From Temnothorax longispinosus (taxonomy: Eukaryota; Arthropoda; Insecta; Hymenoptera; Formicidae), in contig NC_092367.1 of NCBI RefSeq assembly GCF_030848805.1, forward strand, positions 3,534,001-3,598,000: a stretch of DNA of 64,000 nt, written 5' to 3'. This document shows positions 13,571 to 24,700 of this stretch, piece after piece. Position 1 is the stretch's first letter, and every line of letters starts with the position of its first letter. A model generated the notes under the pieces. The model searched no databases. It saw only the letters and a list, made by a program, of their open reading frames with translations, and was not told the DNA's origin. A program made the translations under genes and the position numbers.

Positions 13571-16500
13571 GCTTGTAATAGTAAATTGAAACCGATTTTG
13601 AAACGGATAAAACTCAGTACCTAGTGCTAAATCTGTTCTTGAAATAAAACCTTATAGAGATCATTTTTACTTTTTTTTTCACAACTTAACGTTTTCTCCT
13701 TATTAAATCAGAAAAAAATGTACAGATCATTAACGTCCTATGCAGGTCTATCTGAGATGTGCCGTTAATGGTTACGGTTTCAGACCGTAGTGGCTCTTGG
13801 ATAAACCGCGATCTCGGTCGCAAACTAGGCATATCGACTTTGCGCGACGGCAGAGGAAATCCGCCCCAGAAACCACTTGGCAGTAACTCACACCGTTACG
13901 GTTTCGATCGGATCAAATTAGGGTTACGTAATTCGTCCGAATGCGATTTTGACGATATAAGCTGTTTCTCGCTTTCAGATTTATCTTGATATAAAATATT
14001 ATGTGTAATATACATATATTTGTATACTCAGTAAAAAATTTTGCGTTAAATTTAACACATTTTACATGTCCCAATTTATCCACTCTAATTTTTATGTTAA
14101 TTTTACAGCAGACAAATATGTAAATAAATAACACTAATATGCAAAAAATTAACACAAAATTGTAATACATGAACGCTATCTAAATGTTAATGGAAATTGC
14201 GATATATCTATTATATTATTTATTTTTCAATTGCGATAACGATAGGCATAATGAAGAATTCCGCTCAAACATTTCTTTTCACTTTGTCGATAGCTGATCT
14301 GTTACTTTATCATATAATTATTATTATTAATTATTAAACTCCGCGAAGTTTCTTGCTTTACTCATCAACCCCTGGTTGCAGCAATCCCCGATTTGCCGAA
14401 GTTTCCGAAAGAGTTCTCGCAGCTTATATAATCCGTCGGTCAAATGGAAAAGTTCCGTGAAAAAAGTTTCACTCCACTTTTCGAGGACTATGCCCCTGAT
14501 CTGTGCTCATCTTCTTATCTCGTCATCCTCCTTTCACTATCTCCGCGTCGCACTCTGTCTCCCCCTATCTGCCTGCGAATCGTTTCTCGATCTGACTTTC
14601 TTCCCCGAAGTTTTTACATTCCTGTTTCAGAAGAGTGAAAGAGTGATTTTTAAAATGCTCGAAAAGATCGCGGCATCGTTTCTCACGCCTTTTTTTTTTG
14701 TAAATCCTCTCTTCATCAGCCGCCGCCCTTATTCCAACCCCTTTCCACCGTTGTCGTCGTCCGCGCCTTAGTCTTATCTGAATGGAAGGGTCGTTTCGCC
14801 CGATGAAATTCGAGTCTCGTCCAGAGAGGAAACCCGGCGACGACGAAAGCTGTCTCTCTCTTTTCTCTCGGGCAGAATGGAAGGACAAAGAACGTAGAGC
14901 AATCGAAATTGAAGTCCGCGATGCTGATGAAGCCGAGGCTGTGGTTAAGAATGTTATCTATGTTCCTGCGGTCGAGGACAAACTTTGAATACATAAACGT
15001 TACGTGTAACGTCATATTTAATTATTATACGTGCTCTTATACTTATATGTATATGTTATCACGCTTTTCACGCCTCTCTGTTTTAGAGAGTTTGATATAT
15101 ATATTAAAACATTCTTGAATCTCTTTCTTTTTAATATAAACGCGATATTATATTGTACTTCTCCAATCTTATATTTATTTTTTTTAATTATAAAATTTTT
15201 ATTGTAATAATTTTCATGACAACGCATCGCGTTCTATATTTCATTACAAGAAGAAACCGTCCATATTTTGGAAATAATACTATTCAAAGGAAAATGATCG
15301 CGTGAGCAAACGGGCACGAGAAGAGAGATTGAATTTATCGTATTATATGAAGTAAAACAGCAAAGTTTTATCCATGACCAACGATAAGAGTAGCCGAGTG
15401 AACCGAGCAGCTGCTTATCGAGACGAGTATAAAGCGAAAAGGAGTTACAAGCTGAATATCGTATAAGTTCCTGCTATTGTGTAAACTTTATGTCCAATAT
15501 TTCGTTATTGTTTCTTTAGTCGAAAGAATAATAAATAAGAAAATTAATGTGTAATAATATTATAATATTAAGTTATATAATTTTAGTTAAAAAATAATAA
15601 ATCCTCTTCCTTTTAAAATAATACAGTATTTTCTTCCTTACGATGGATAATAAAATTATCGCTCTAATACAAATATTATAATCAGTAAGTAACGTACAAT
15701 GCCAAACGCTGTATTCATAAGCTGCACAAGCACATAAGTTACTTTCATTCATTAAACAAAACACCAGCAATATCAAATCTTTTACGATCGCATATTACCT
15801 TCTACTCGAAAACTCTATAGAACTTAGGGACACCCACTGTGTCGTAGACGATATTGCGGGGCTTTTCACGCAATGCTTTACGACCTGAGATACAAAAGCG
15901 TAAGCCAACGAGCGTAAGCACACGTTATTCGCGTAGAATGAGATGAACGCGCATTATTATAAGAAATATTGACGTTGCCAAGAAAGTATCACTTTTTATG
16001 CGCTGGTGGGACGCACCGACGTATTATCGAGCACCATTCCGCAGCGGCATTTAAAAGCGCTCTTTCGTGCGATTCCAACTCTCTATATAGTCCCTATTCT
16101 TCCGCGTGCGCGCGGCGCAGCAGAGTTCTAAAGTGAATTTAAACTAGCGACCTGACCGAGCGTCGTTTTTATTAGCCGCAATTCACCCAGAATAAACACG
16201 ATGAATTTCTGCATATTCACGTTTCCGCTCTCGTTGTATAACTTTGTAGTATCCGAGCTGTCTTTTTATAGGCGCAAAATCGTGCTAACTTCCGACGCTC
16301 GTTAATCGACCGACATAACGATACTTAATTGCTCGCGTTAATTTCTCTCTCCAGACTTGTAGAATGATATACGTATGAAATGTGTGTGTTTGAACGTCTG
16401 AGATTCTGCTTGGTCCTATAAATATAATTCTTGCCACTCTGTGGTTTGATTGATTTCTCCAGTGGAATTTCTTAACTTCTCAAGTTTGGGACTTTGTACT

Positions 16501-19500
16501 AGTTACTTGTCCGATCAAGCACCTTTTCGTTGATCCCTAAGGATACGCGTTGGATCAGAGTTGTATGACTAAAGTTTAGCGGGAGAGACCTTAATACGTG
16601 TGCGAGCTGTGTCAAATCGTATAATTTTCAGACACGTCAGTGCAGAACTGTGGCACGGGTAAATTTCTTGTGCCAAAGTTTCTAGAATTGTTCACCTTTA
16701 CACCGTTCTTCCTTTAATCTCACGCACGTAATCACAAGGCGTTATAACGAGCAGCCTTCAAGATGCTCGTTAGCATCAGTATCGCCGTGTTACCGTTGTT
16801 GAAATATCATATTGGAGGCCTATGAGACTCAAAAGAGGAAATGAGGAAAGTCAAATAGCGTCTACGATTATAAATTATTATTAGAGAAATTATGTATATA
16901 TATAATGTCTTCTCTATTTCTTCAACACAAATAAAATATAGATAATAATGTACAATATACGTTATAAAGAAATCATGTGACGCATTCTATTTTACGCGTC
17001 GTAAAATGATTGTAGTGCAAATCGATAAAAATTAATTACACGATGTATCAGTCGCTTTCTTTCTTTTCTCAAATACACGATCTGTCTCTTTCTTTTGTAA
17101 AGCCATACCGGAAGATTGCAGCTCTTACAGATCTCTAGAGAGATTGTTCGGTTGTATCGTCGCACTATATTATCAATATTCAACAGAAAACATTCGTATT
17201 GTCTTATTTCTCGGAAAATGTAGATATATACTGGGAACTTTATGCATTCAACCCCCGCTTCCTAATGGAAACCTGTTATGATTTACGAGGAATTAGCAAT
17301 ATTAACTTGTCGGATTCTCTGTAATTCTGCCACAGATCCCACGAGATTGACCAAGACCTATATATGCAAATTGGTCATGGATATATAATGTAGGAATACA
17401 TACCAACGTCAAGCGGAAGATATAGCGCAAATAATGTTAACGAGCGATAAACTCGAAGTAGAGAGATAAACGCGTAAACAAAACATTGTTATACTAAATA
17501 ATAAATATAAATGTTTCTTCCGTTTCTTTTTGGGGCTACATTATTTTCTTCAAAGTATTCGTATTATTAATGTTACGGTCCAGGAAGCTCATAATGCGTC
17601 TTTGATAATGTATAATGCATTCAAGCTGATATTTTTTGCCGGTGCTCCCATCGTAACAATACACGGAAGCCTGAATATCACGGTGACGCGAAGCGAAGCG
17701 TTTCGCTGAGCACCAAGCTGTTCCACTGGTAATCTCCGGCCGTTTTTCAAAAATGCTTTCCAGGGATTTAAGGATAGTAAATAGCTGCAAGAGATTCTTT
17801 GGAAAATAGTACAGCGCTTTGTGAAAATTAGGACTGAAATAATTTCAGAGAAATTCGTTCGAAATTATGCGGCTCAAACGCGAGAGATACCTACATTTTT
17901 CCCGTATTAAACCGTACATACACGGTTTTTTATTTTTTCATGTCTATATAACTTTTCTTTTATATACTTACATTTTATTTTTATCGACATACTTATTTGG
18001 TGAGCAAACAACGCAAAATCAAGTCCTATATTTGAAAATACAAACTTAATTAGAATACAGGTCGCCATTGTATTTTTAATTAATTTTTATGTATCAATAT
18101 ACACTTGTATAATCAGGGTCTTCTTTCCCCGCTAGAATACTTTTTACAAACAATTAATACCTGAAATAATCAAACACGAATTATCTGCTAGTACCACTTA
18201 TAATAATTACCATAATAATTTACTCGCCTTATTTGTATTTTAACTGAAACAAGCGAACGTGTTGGAGTATATAGCTGCTAAAAACAACAGCAAACATATT
18301 TAGGGATTTTAGGGATTATCTATTTCTTATTTAAACGTAGCTAATGGTCGAGCCGTAGTCAATGAGATCGCGTAAGAAAATACCGAAAGAAGTCGTCGCG
18401 AGCGTTTCCGGGAGGATCAGAGTGCTTAACGTGTTACAGCGAAAACGGAGAAAAGAATGGCAGTGAGCTACACTGGTGGCGAACAATACTTGCGGGATGA
18501 GAGATGGAAGGCGGCTAATGCGCATCCACTCCGTTACAGATAAATGGATTAGTTAGTTACGACGCGGAACGCGAAAAGTAAAAGAGCGCGTCGGGCTGTG
18601 AGAATACCATCAGGAAGGGTTAAGGTTTTCTGATGAAAAACGGGGAGCGTGGAGGAACCGGTGATTTGGCGAGACGTAAATACTAAGGGCGCTCGTTACC
18701 GCTTACGATGTATCCATTCATCCTGTTGCTCGATTGAACAAACCGTCTTCTTTTATCTCCGGATAGAATGGTTAATTTCAACATTTTTCCAACGTCTAAT
18801 TTAATCTCGAATTTAATGAAAAAAAGTATTTGATTGGAAAAGGTATAATATTTTTGCAGTATTACACGATAAATATCTATGTGATAATATCTTATAATAT
18901 CTACACACAACTAATATATTATACTTTAACCAACTAATATTTAACTAGTTCAGCTTTTAAATAAGAGAACCGTGCATATAAAATGGTTTTTTAAGACCTA
19001 TCATAAATTTAAAAAAATGTGTCTTTTTTATATTTTGACTATAATAATACTATAATAACGTTTATTAAGTTACTATAGTATATTCAATATCTCGGGATAT
19101 TAATTGATGTAAATATATTTTTGCCGAAATTAACGTTTATGTACACATATAAAACATGATAGGTATTACACGCATTGATACATTATTAATTTTATCGTGC
19201 ACTGATATATCGCTTCATTATCAGCCAAGCTGTAAACAATATTATCAAACTAAATTTTTTAAGCGTTCTACACGAGCGCGAACGGATAATACGGTGCTAG
19301 TCGGTCCGGCATGACTTTGATCAGAAATAGCCATTCATGAAGCCAAATGCTAATCGGCAACGCTGGGTTATCACTTTTAACTATCGCTCACATGGTTCAA
19401 CTATAAAATCGCCTCTAGTACTAGGTCAGGAATGCGTCCTGCCGCTTTTTATCGCGCCAAAGGATGCTCGTTAATTTCCGTAAACGACCCGGGGGCATTT

Positions 19501-20057
19501 TGCGATGAGAGTTTGAATACCGAAAGGGAGAGGACTTCAATGCGCAACATCCTTAAATATTCCTTCCTTTAAAGAACGGACTAGTTGTCAATAATGAGAA
19601 CGATGTGTGCCTAGAGTCACTCTATGCGATTGTTCGATGAATTGAAAGTATGTTCGCAAGACTTTCAAACGTGACATCTTTGAAAAATTCCGCAGAAAGG
19701 CGACTTTTGACGCACTATTGATAGCCTGGCGGCTATGTAATCGGTGTCAGTCTGATGAATAGGTGTTATTAGAATGCACCTTTCATTCAAGAGCACGTCG
19801 TCATATCGTGCAACGATAGTGATTCTTAACGTAGGCATATTTTTTTAATTGCGACACGGTTTTGTTTTTTTTTGCGTTCAATGTCACGTCGACGATTGAC
19901 GATGAACTTTGCTCGTTTATCTGTAATGAGCGGTGTGATCTCAATGTTTAGGATAAAAATAAACATTTTAAATTTGATATATTTTAATATATGTTCTCTA
20001 ACGTTACTATAACAGAGGTATTATGTTCTTTGTCTATATAATAAATATTGATACCAT

Positions 20058-20082
20058 ATCAAATATATTATTTGATATGATG
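20058..20082. repeat. 10-base AT-rich inverted repeat
   Basis: CATATCAAAT and ATTTGATATG flank ATATT, just before the cluster of fold-back elements at 20.2-21.1 kb. Confidence 0.6.
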
Positions 20083-20226
20083 ATGTAACGTCTATGTATA
20101 GGTATATGCATGTAATATATATTGCATAGTGTATTATCTAATGATTGTTAGAGATACATAGCATATATACGTGTGTACGTGTATAATACGACGTTATTCC
20201 ACGAATTATTTGTGTGTGATCCTATA

Positions 20227-20418
20227 CACTCAGAGAAATGGACAATTCGTTCAAAAATTAACAAATGGATAATTCGATATTTTTAATCGGAATTATGAAA
20301 ATGATAGCCGAATATCAGTGATAATTGTTCGGCTTTTTAATTATTCCGATTGAAAGTATCGGATTGTCCGTTTGTTAATTTTCGAACGATCATTTAGACC
20401 TGGATTTTTCTCTCAGTG
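20227..20418. mobile_element. Palindromic MITE with CACTCAGAGAAA ends and TA flanks
   Basis: This is a 192-base fold-back. The left end runs CACTCAGAGAAATGGACAAT and continues through AAAAATTAACAAATGGATAA. The right end, read on the other strand, is CACTGAGAGAAAAATCC and then AAAATTAACAAACGGACAA. Both arms reach AATCGGAAT. TA flanks both ends (20225-20226, 20419-20420), which fits a Tc1/mariner-derived MITE. The termini resemble those at 8271 and 8367, suggesting the same superfamily. Confidence 0.82.
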
Positions 20419-20557
20419 TATATAGTAATCAGTGGTCAGTATTATACGAATCAAATTAATCTCTGTATAAAGAATTAACAATATGTGATAGTATAGTCGA
20501 AACAATCAAAAAGTGATCAAAAAGCACGTAGTTAATATTGAAAATAAATTTTTTATA

Positions 20558-20802
20558 CACGAAAAAAAAAGGATTTGCTACTATACGGACAACTAACATT
20601 TTTTGCTGCGAGATCTAATTAATTTTGCAATAATAGCAAAAACCTTTTGCTGCAATAGCAAAGTTTAGCAAAACTGTTTGCTATTGCAACAAAATGTTTT
20701 GCTATTATTGCAAAATTAATTAGCTCTTGCAGCAAAAAAATGTTGGTTGTCCTATATTTAACAAATAGATTTGCTGTTGCAGCAAAACCTTTTTTTTCCG
20801 TG
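20558..20802. mobile_element. Palindromic MITE with CACGGAAAAAAAAGG ends and many GCAAAA motifs
   Basis: This is a 245-base, almost complete inverted repeat. The outer ends are CACGAAAAAAAAAGGATTTG and, on the other strand, CACGGAAAAAAAAGGTTTTG. An inner arm containing CTAATTAATTTTGCAATAAT matches its partner nearly perfectly. TA flanks both sides (20556-20557, 20803-20804). Reiterated GCAAAA or GCAATAGCAAAA motifs fill both arms. It has no coding capacity. Confidence 0.8.
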
Positions 20803-21017
20803 TACCAATTAACTACAATTGTTATACTAAATATAATTGAATCGATATTGAATTATCTTTCTTATTGGTATATTTTGAACCTACCGCCATACATTGATAC
20901 AGTCGCACACACATACATTTTCTCAGCCAATCAGAGTCAGTCTTTCCACCGTTCGTGCATCTTTCCGCTGGTGACAGTAACAGTTCCGTCGGTATCGGTA
21001 ACGTTCATGCATTGTAG

Positions 21018-21132
21018 GCTGCGGTCCACTTGACATTACAAATGCTTCGAACCATTCCTCTTCTTTTTCCTTTCAATGAAGAAGGAGAAGAAGAATGCTT
21101 CAAAGCATTTATAGCGCCAAGTGGACCGCAGC
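21018..21132. mobile_element. 115-base fold-back element with GCTGCGGTCCACTTG ends
   Basis: The terminal 15 bases GCTGCGGTCCACTTG are repeated perfectly in inverted orientation at 21118-21132. The inner arms (AAATGCTT..GAA.CATTC, then a pyrimidine/purine tract) also pair nearly throughout, leaving almost no loop. It lies 448 bases upstream of exon A. No clear target-site duplication is visible. The superfamily is undetermined; it is probably a non-autonomous DNA transposon or foldback. Confidence 0.75.
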
Positions 21133-21580
21133 TGTAATGTATCGTAACGTACGCTCACAATAAAGAAAGTTTGTCATAGCTCGTATTAGTAGTAAATCAG
21201 CCCAGTTCCCTCCAAGTAAGAGACACAATACTTATACATTGTGATTATAATAACATTAAATAAATTTAACGTTTTAACTGAATTTGAGAAGCTAGATATT
21301 ATCTTAAATCTTGCCAATTGGCACGAATAAAATATTTACACGACAAAATATAGATAGTATCATAGAGAAATTATTTAGTATGCGAGTCGAATAAACACAC
21401 TTATAGTATTAAAACTATACGTAATCTCCGTTATACGAGATTCACACAGCCTCGCTCGGAGCTTGCAGTTTATTAGCATAGATGGACGAACTTTGATCGT
21501 TTGAGAGTATTATCACTATGGAACGGAATGGTGTTCCACTTTAAAGGATTAACGCGATCATAGTCGTGCTTACTTTCTAG

Positions 21581-21742
21581 GTGCTATATTCACTCATGAC
21601 CAAAAGGATAGCAGCACGGAGCTGGCCTTCAAGTACGCCGTTTACAAGATCAACAAGGACAAAATTATACTGCCGAAGACCACGTTGGAGTACGACATCC
21701 AGTACGTGTCGAAAGATGATTCCTTCCACGCATCGAAGAAGG
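21581..21742 (+). CDS. Kainate receptor exon A (start of amino-terminal domain)
   Basis: This 162-base exon is preceded by a TACTTTCTAG acceptor and followed by a GTGAGT donor. It starts with the last two bases of a split Gly codon and ends with the first base of a split Ala codon (phase 1 on both sides). It encodes 53 full codons, beginning AIFTHDQKDSSTELAFKYAV and ending FHASKK, which is the first beta-strand and helix of the receptor amino-terminal domain. Because it begins inside a Gly codon and has no start Met, another coding exon with the signal peptide must lie upstream. I searched 1-21580 for an exon ending in Ile plus G before a good donor and found none I would defend. Reading past the donor hits a stop within three codons. 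Confidence 0.93.
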
Positions 21743-24700
21743 GTGAGTATTAATTATTACATTTGCGTGTTTTTTGCATGCTCTCTTATTAAATTTCGTA
21801 TTTTCTACATACGTTTTATTTTTGGTAAACCTAGTCATGCAGTTTTATTTGCATTTCCCTAATCAACGTCAGCGTAAGAAATAGTAATTTGAACTGAAAC
21901 TTGCGGCGCAGAAAATTCTCCGGTGTAATGAAACGATGCCGCATCGCACACGTCTGTAAGAAATTTCACTGAAGTTAAAAAACATCTCTCACGCTCGTTA
22001 ATCTCACAGTTTCCTACATGTCAAAAATGATTTATTCATGAAAACTCGCTACGCTTCCGCACAGTTACAGAAGGCTGTAAAATGTTTAAATGGTTCATAG
22101 CCCGTTTCTCTCTGACATAAGTCTAAAATATTAATTTATTTCAGTGTTGAAAATACGAGCGATACAATCGCAACGCGCTATTGCTAAATAATGCTTACAC
22201 AGTAACAAGTACGATTGTTAATAAAATAACAAGGTACGTTGAGTTACGCGACGTTAGATTTTTTCCACGAAACAATGGATACATTAAATAATTGACCGCG
22301 AATGAAAACGTTTGTGAGGGACATAACGCTAACTACGTTAAGTCGGGACAAAGAGCTTGGTTTATCGCAAGAGCAAAATCATGGCACTTAAATAGACAAT
22401 ACTCCGAGGTATCTTGAATACTCTGAGAGTCCTTTTAGTCGACACTATACGCGACGTAAGGTGCTACCGTAAGCAAAATTTATCGTGTTGACGGCATGTA
22501 TAAACCAGCCAAGAATAACTGGCTTGCTTGCCTCTCGTCGTTATTAAAGTAGCATACACATTATTATCCGTCTCGACTGCCGCTATCGGATACTCTCACC
22601 GTAGAGGCCCATTGTCTGTCTTGCTTTGCCCTTAAAAACATATTACTTGTCCCTTGTCCGACGTATCGAGAAAATTTAAGAGACAAGATCAATTTTGCCC
22701 ATGAGGTACATCTCGCGGGAATTTCTCAATATGATTCCTACAACTGATTCCTTTTTTCACATAGAGAAATCGCGAAGTTCTTAGTTATTATTTTTATAAG
22801 AGAAATAAAACTTGTAAGACATGAAACATTGTCATATTACAACATTGGAAAGAATATAATTTTGTATCTTTCCCTCTTGTTTGAGAAATTTTTTTTACAC
22901 TTATTTTGGAAAAAATAAAATATTCCAGAACTCATTTTCAACAAAGCAATTACGTTAGTATTGCGAAATAAAACTCCTATTTTGTTTCGACAAAAATATT
23001 AGAAAATAATTTGGAATCTACAACGAAATTTAAGTAGATTAAGATAACTTAACTTAAGTAGATAACATTAGTTGGGTTGTTTTTACGTACGACCCTTAGA
23101 ATTCTAAAATCAATTGAGTAAATTTGCCACTTCTTTTTCTCTTGACAAATATTCTGTAGTATTTTTCCAATTCCCTGTAAAGCGCATTAATATCGCAAGT
23201 TGTATGACTTTTTTAAACTGAACTACCACAAAACGTTAATCGAGCGAACGCTATTATGTTTGTCCGAGTAACGGCACATGTTATGTGCGTTGTGCAAACA
23301 TTATAACAATTGGATATGTTAGTACAGTATTAGCACCCTATATCTTCGTCTAATATTGATGCAGGAAAATAGCCCTCCAGACTGCCCTCATTATTTTCAC
23401 TCACCATATCGTAAATCACAACGCCTCGAAGCGATCCATGCTTTATAACACGTGAAATTGTGTATCTTACCCGATCGATGAAAAGGACGTCTTCAATAAT
23501 TCAATGCGGAATTCATATCTTTTGAAATACTATCGTAGTTTGTTCCCTCGTTTGTTCCTCTGTACTTTACGCATCAAAAGTCGTTGTGAAGATAATTTAT
23601 ACACTTATAATATTATATAATATTGTTAACGATACATTTATACAAAGTTGAGAAGGCTTTCTTAACATTTTGTGGATACAATATTTGAAACGATTCTTCT
23701 ATGCCTTTCCACATATAACCTTGCACACCGTACAAAAATGCATTTATATGAGATCCGATTTCGTCAAATTCACTTAACGTAGTCAATAACTTTACATACA
23801 TTTCCATTTCTATTTTTCACGACGATGGATACTCTTGGTACGATCTTTACGATTCGATTTAGGTTATCGCAGACTCGCGGTTTATAACCAACTCTTATTC
23901 GTGATATCTGAATTTATATGCTTGTAAAATTCTCATTATTGTTGAAACACATAATAGGCAAATAAAGATCCTTCCACAAAATTTTCATTATTTTGTAATA
24001 CAGAGAATATCTATTATTTATACGAGCTGCGCATAGGATCGTATTTCCACGTGATGAAAAGCATATTTTGAACAATAATATTATAAAACAGGAATATGCA
24101 GGTATATTTAGTTTAGCTTATTTGTGTGAAAATATCTCTGAAAATTATGAAAAAATAATTGCTCATTAATATTTAGAATAGATGTAGTTAATTTCTTTTT
24201 ACATGAACACAGTAAGATTATATTTCCTAAACTTTAATTCAAATATCTTTGTGTCGTTCGGTAATTTTTTCTAAATTTTGACAAGCAATTATTTAAACCG
24301 TCAACATTATTAATTTATAAATAGGAAATTAATTGAGATAGTATCAACTCTGGGCAATATATTGTAACATACATATACACTTTCAACTACATGCGCGATA
24401 AACTTTCGTCAATGGCACCGGCTAATCCGTGCCTCGGAATTTCCACGTGGATCAATAGAACGTATGCATGTGTATCAACTACTCGAGCAGGAAGCCACTT
24501 CGAAACCAGTCCGTGTCATAGCTCGCCATAGTCATGCCTGTGCTGTTGAGAGTTCTTTCCAGTGACTTTTAATGGACCCGTTTGTTCGTGCACAACACGA
24601 AAATAGTTGAATTTTTTATTCTGAGTTTCATGTTCCGATTGCTCAATTTTCTGTCACAAATATGACGCTGAAATTGCTTGCAATTAGACAGCAGGTTTTT

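Larger units (their letters stand above)
1..21580. other. Noncoding upstream region (intergenic and/or first intron)
   Basis: No reading frame here shows recognisable protein similarity. ORFs of up to 140 codons are scattered on both strands without convincing composition or splice structure. The stretch holds a short perfect inverted repeat (271-298), a microRNA-like fold (6934-6998), a GA microsatellite (7821-7848), a small TA-flanked palindromic element (8271-8367), a CA/CACG microsatellite near 13.5 kb, and a cluster of three fold-back elements between 20227 and 21132. The missing first coding exon of the receptor could lie here or further upstream. Confidence 0.7.

Noticed and set aside
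14020..14165. Possible MITE starting ACTCAGTAAAAAATTTTG
   Set aside because: The opposite end shows only short partial complementarity, and the element boundaries cannot be defended.
14376..15015. Overlapping ORFs on both strands in a CpG-rich pocket
   Set aside because: Several frames are open together, which points to composition and not to coding. None resembles a known protein.
16080..16310. TATATAG motif followed by a GC-rich stretch and a short ORF starting at 16201 with a hydrophobic N-terminus
   Set aside because: I considered it as the missing first receptor exon. It does not end with the expected Ile plus G before a donor, and the frame stops after about 35 codons without receptor-like residues.
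20740..21033. 97-codon ORF upstream of exon A
   Set aside because: It runs through two palindromic elements and shows no protein-like features.
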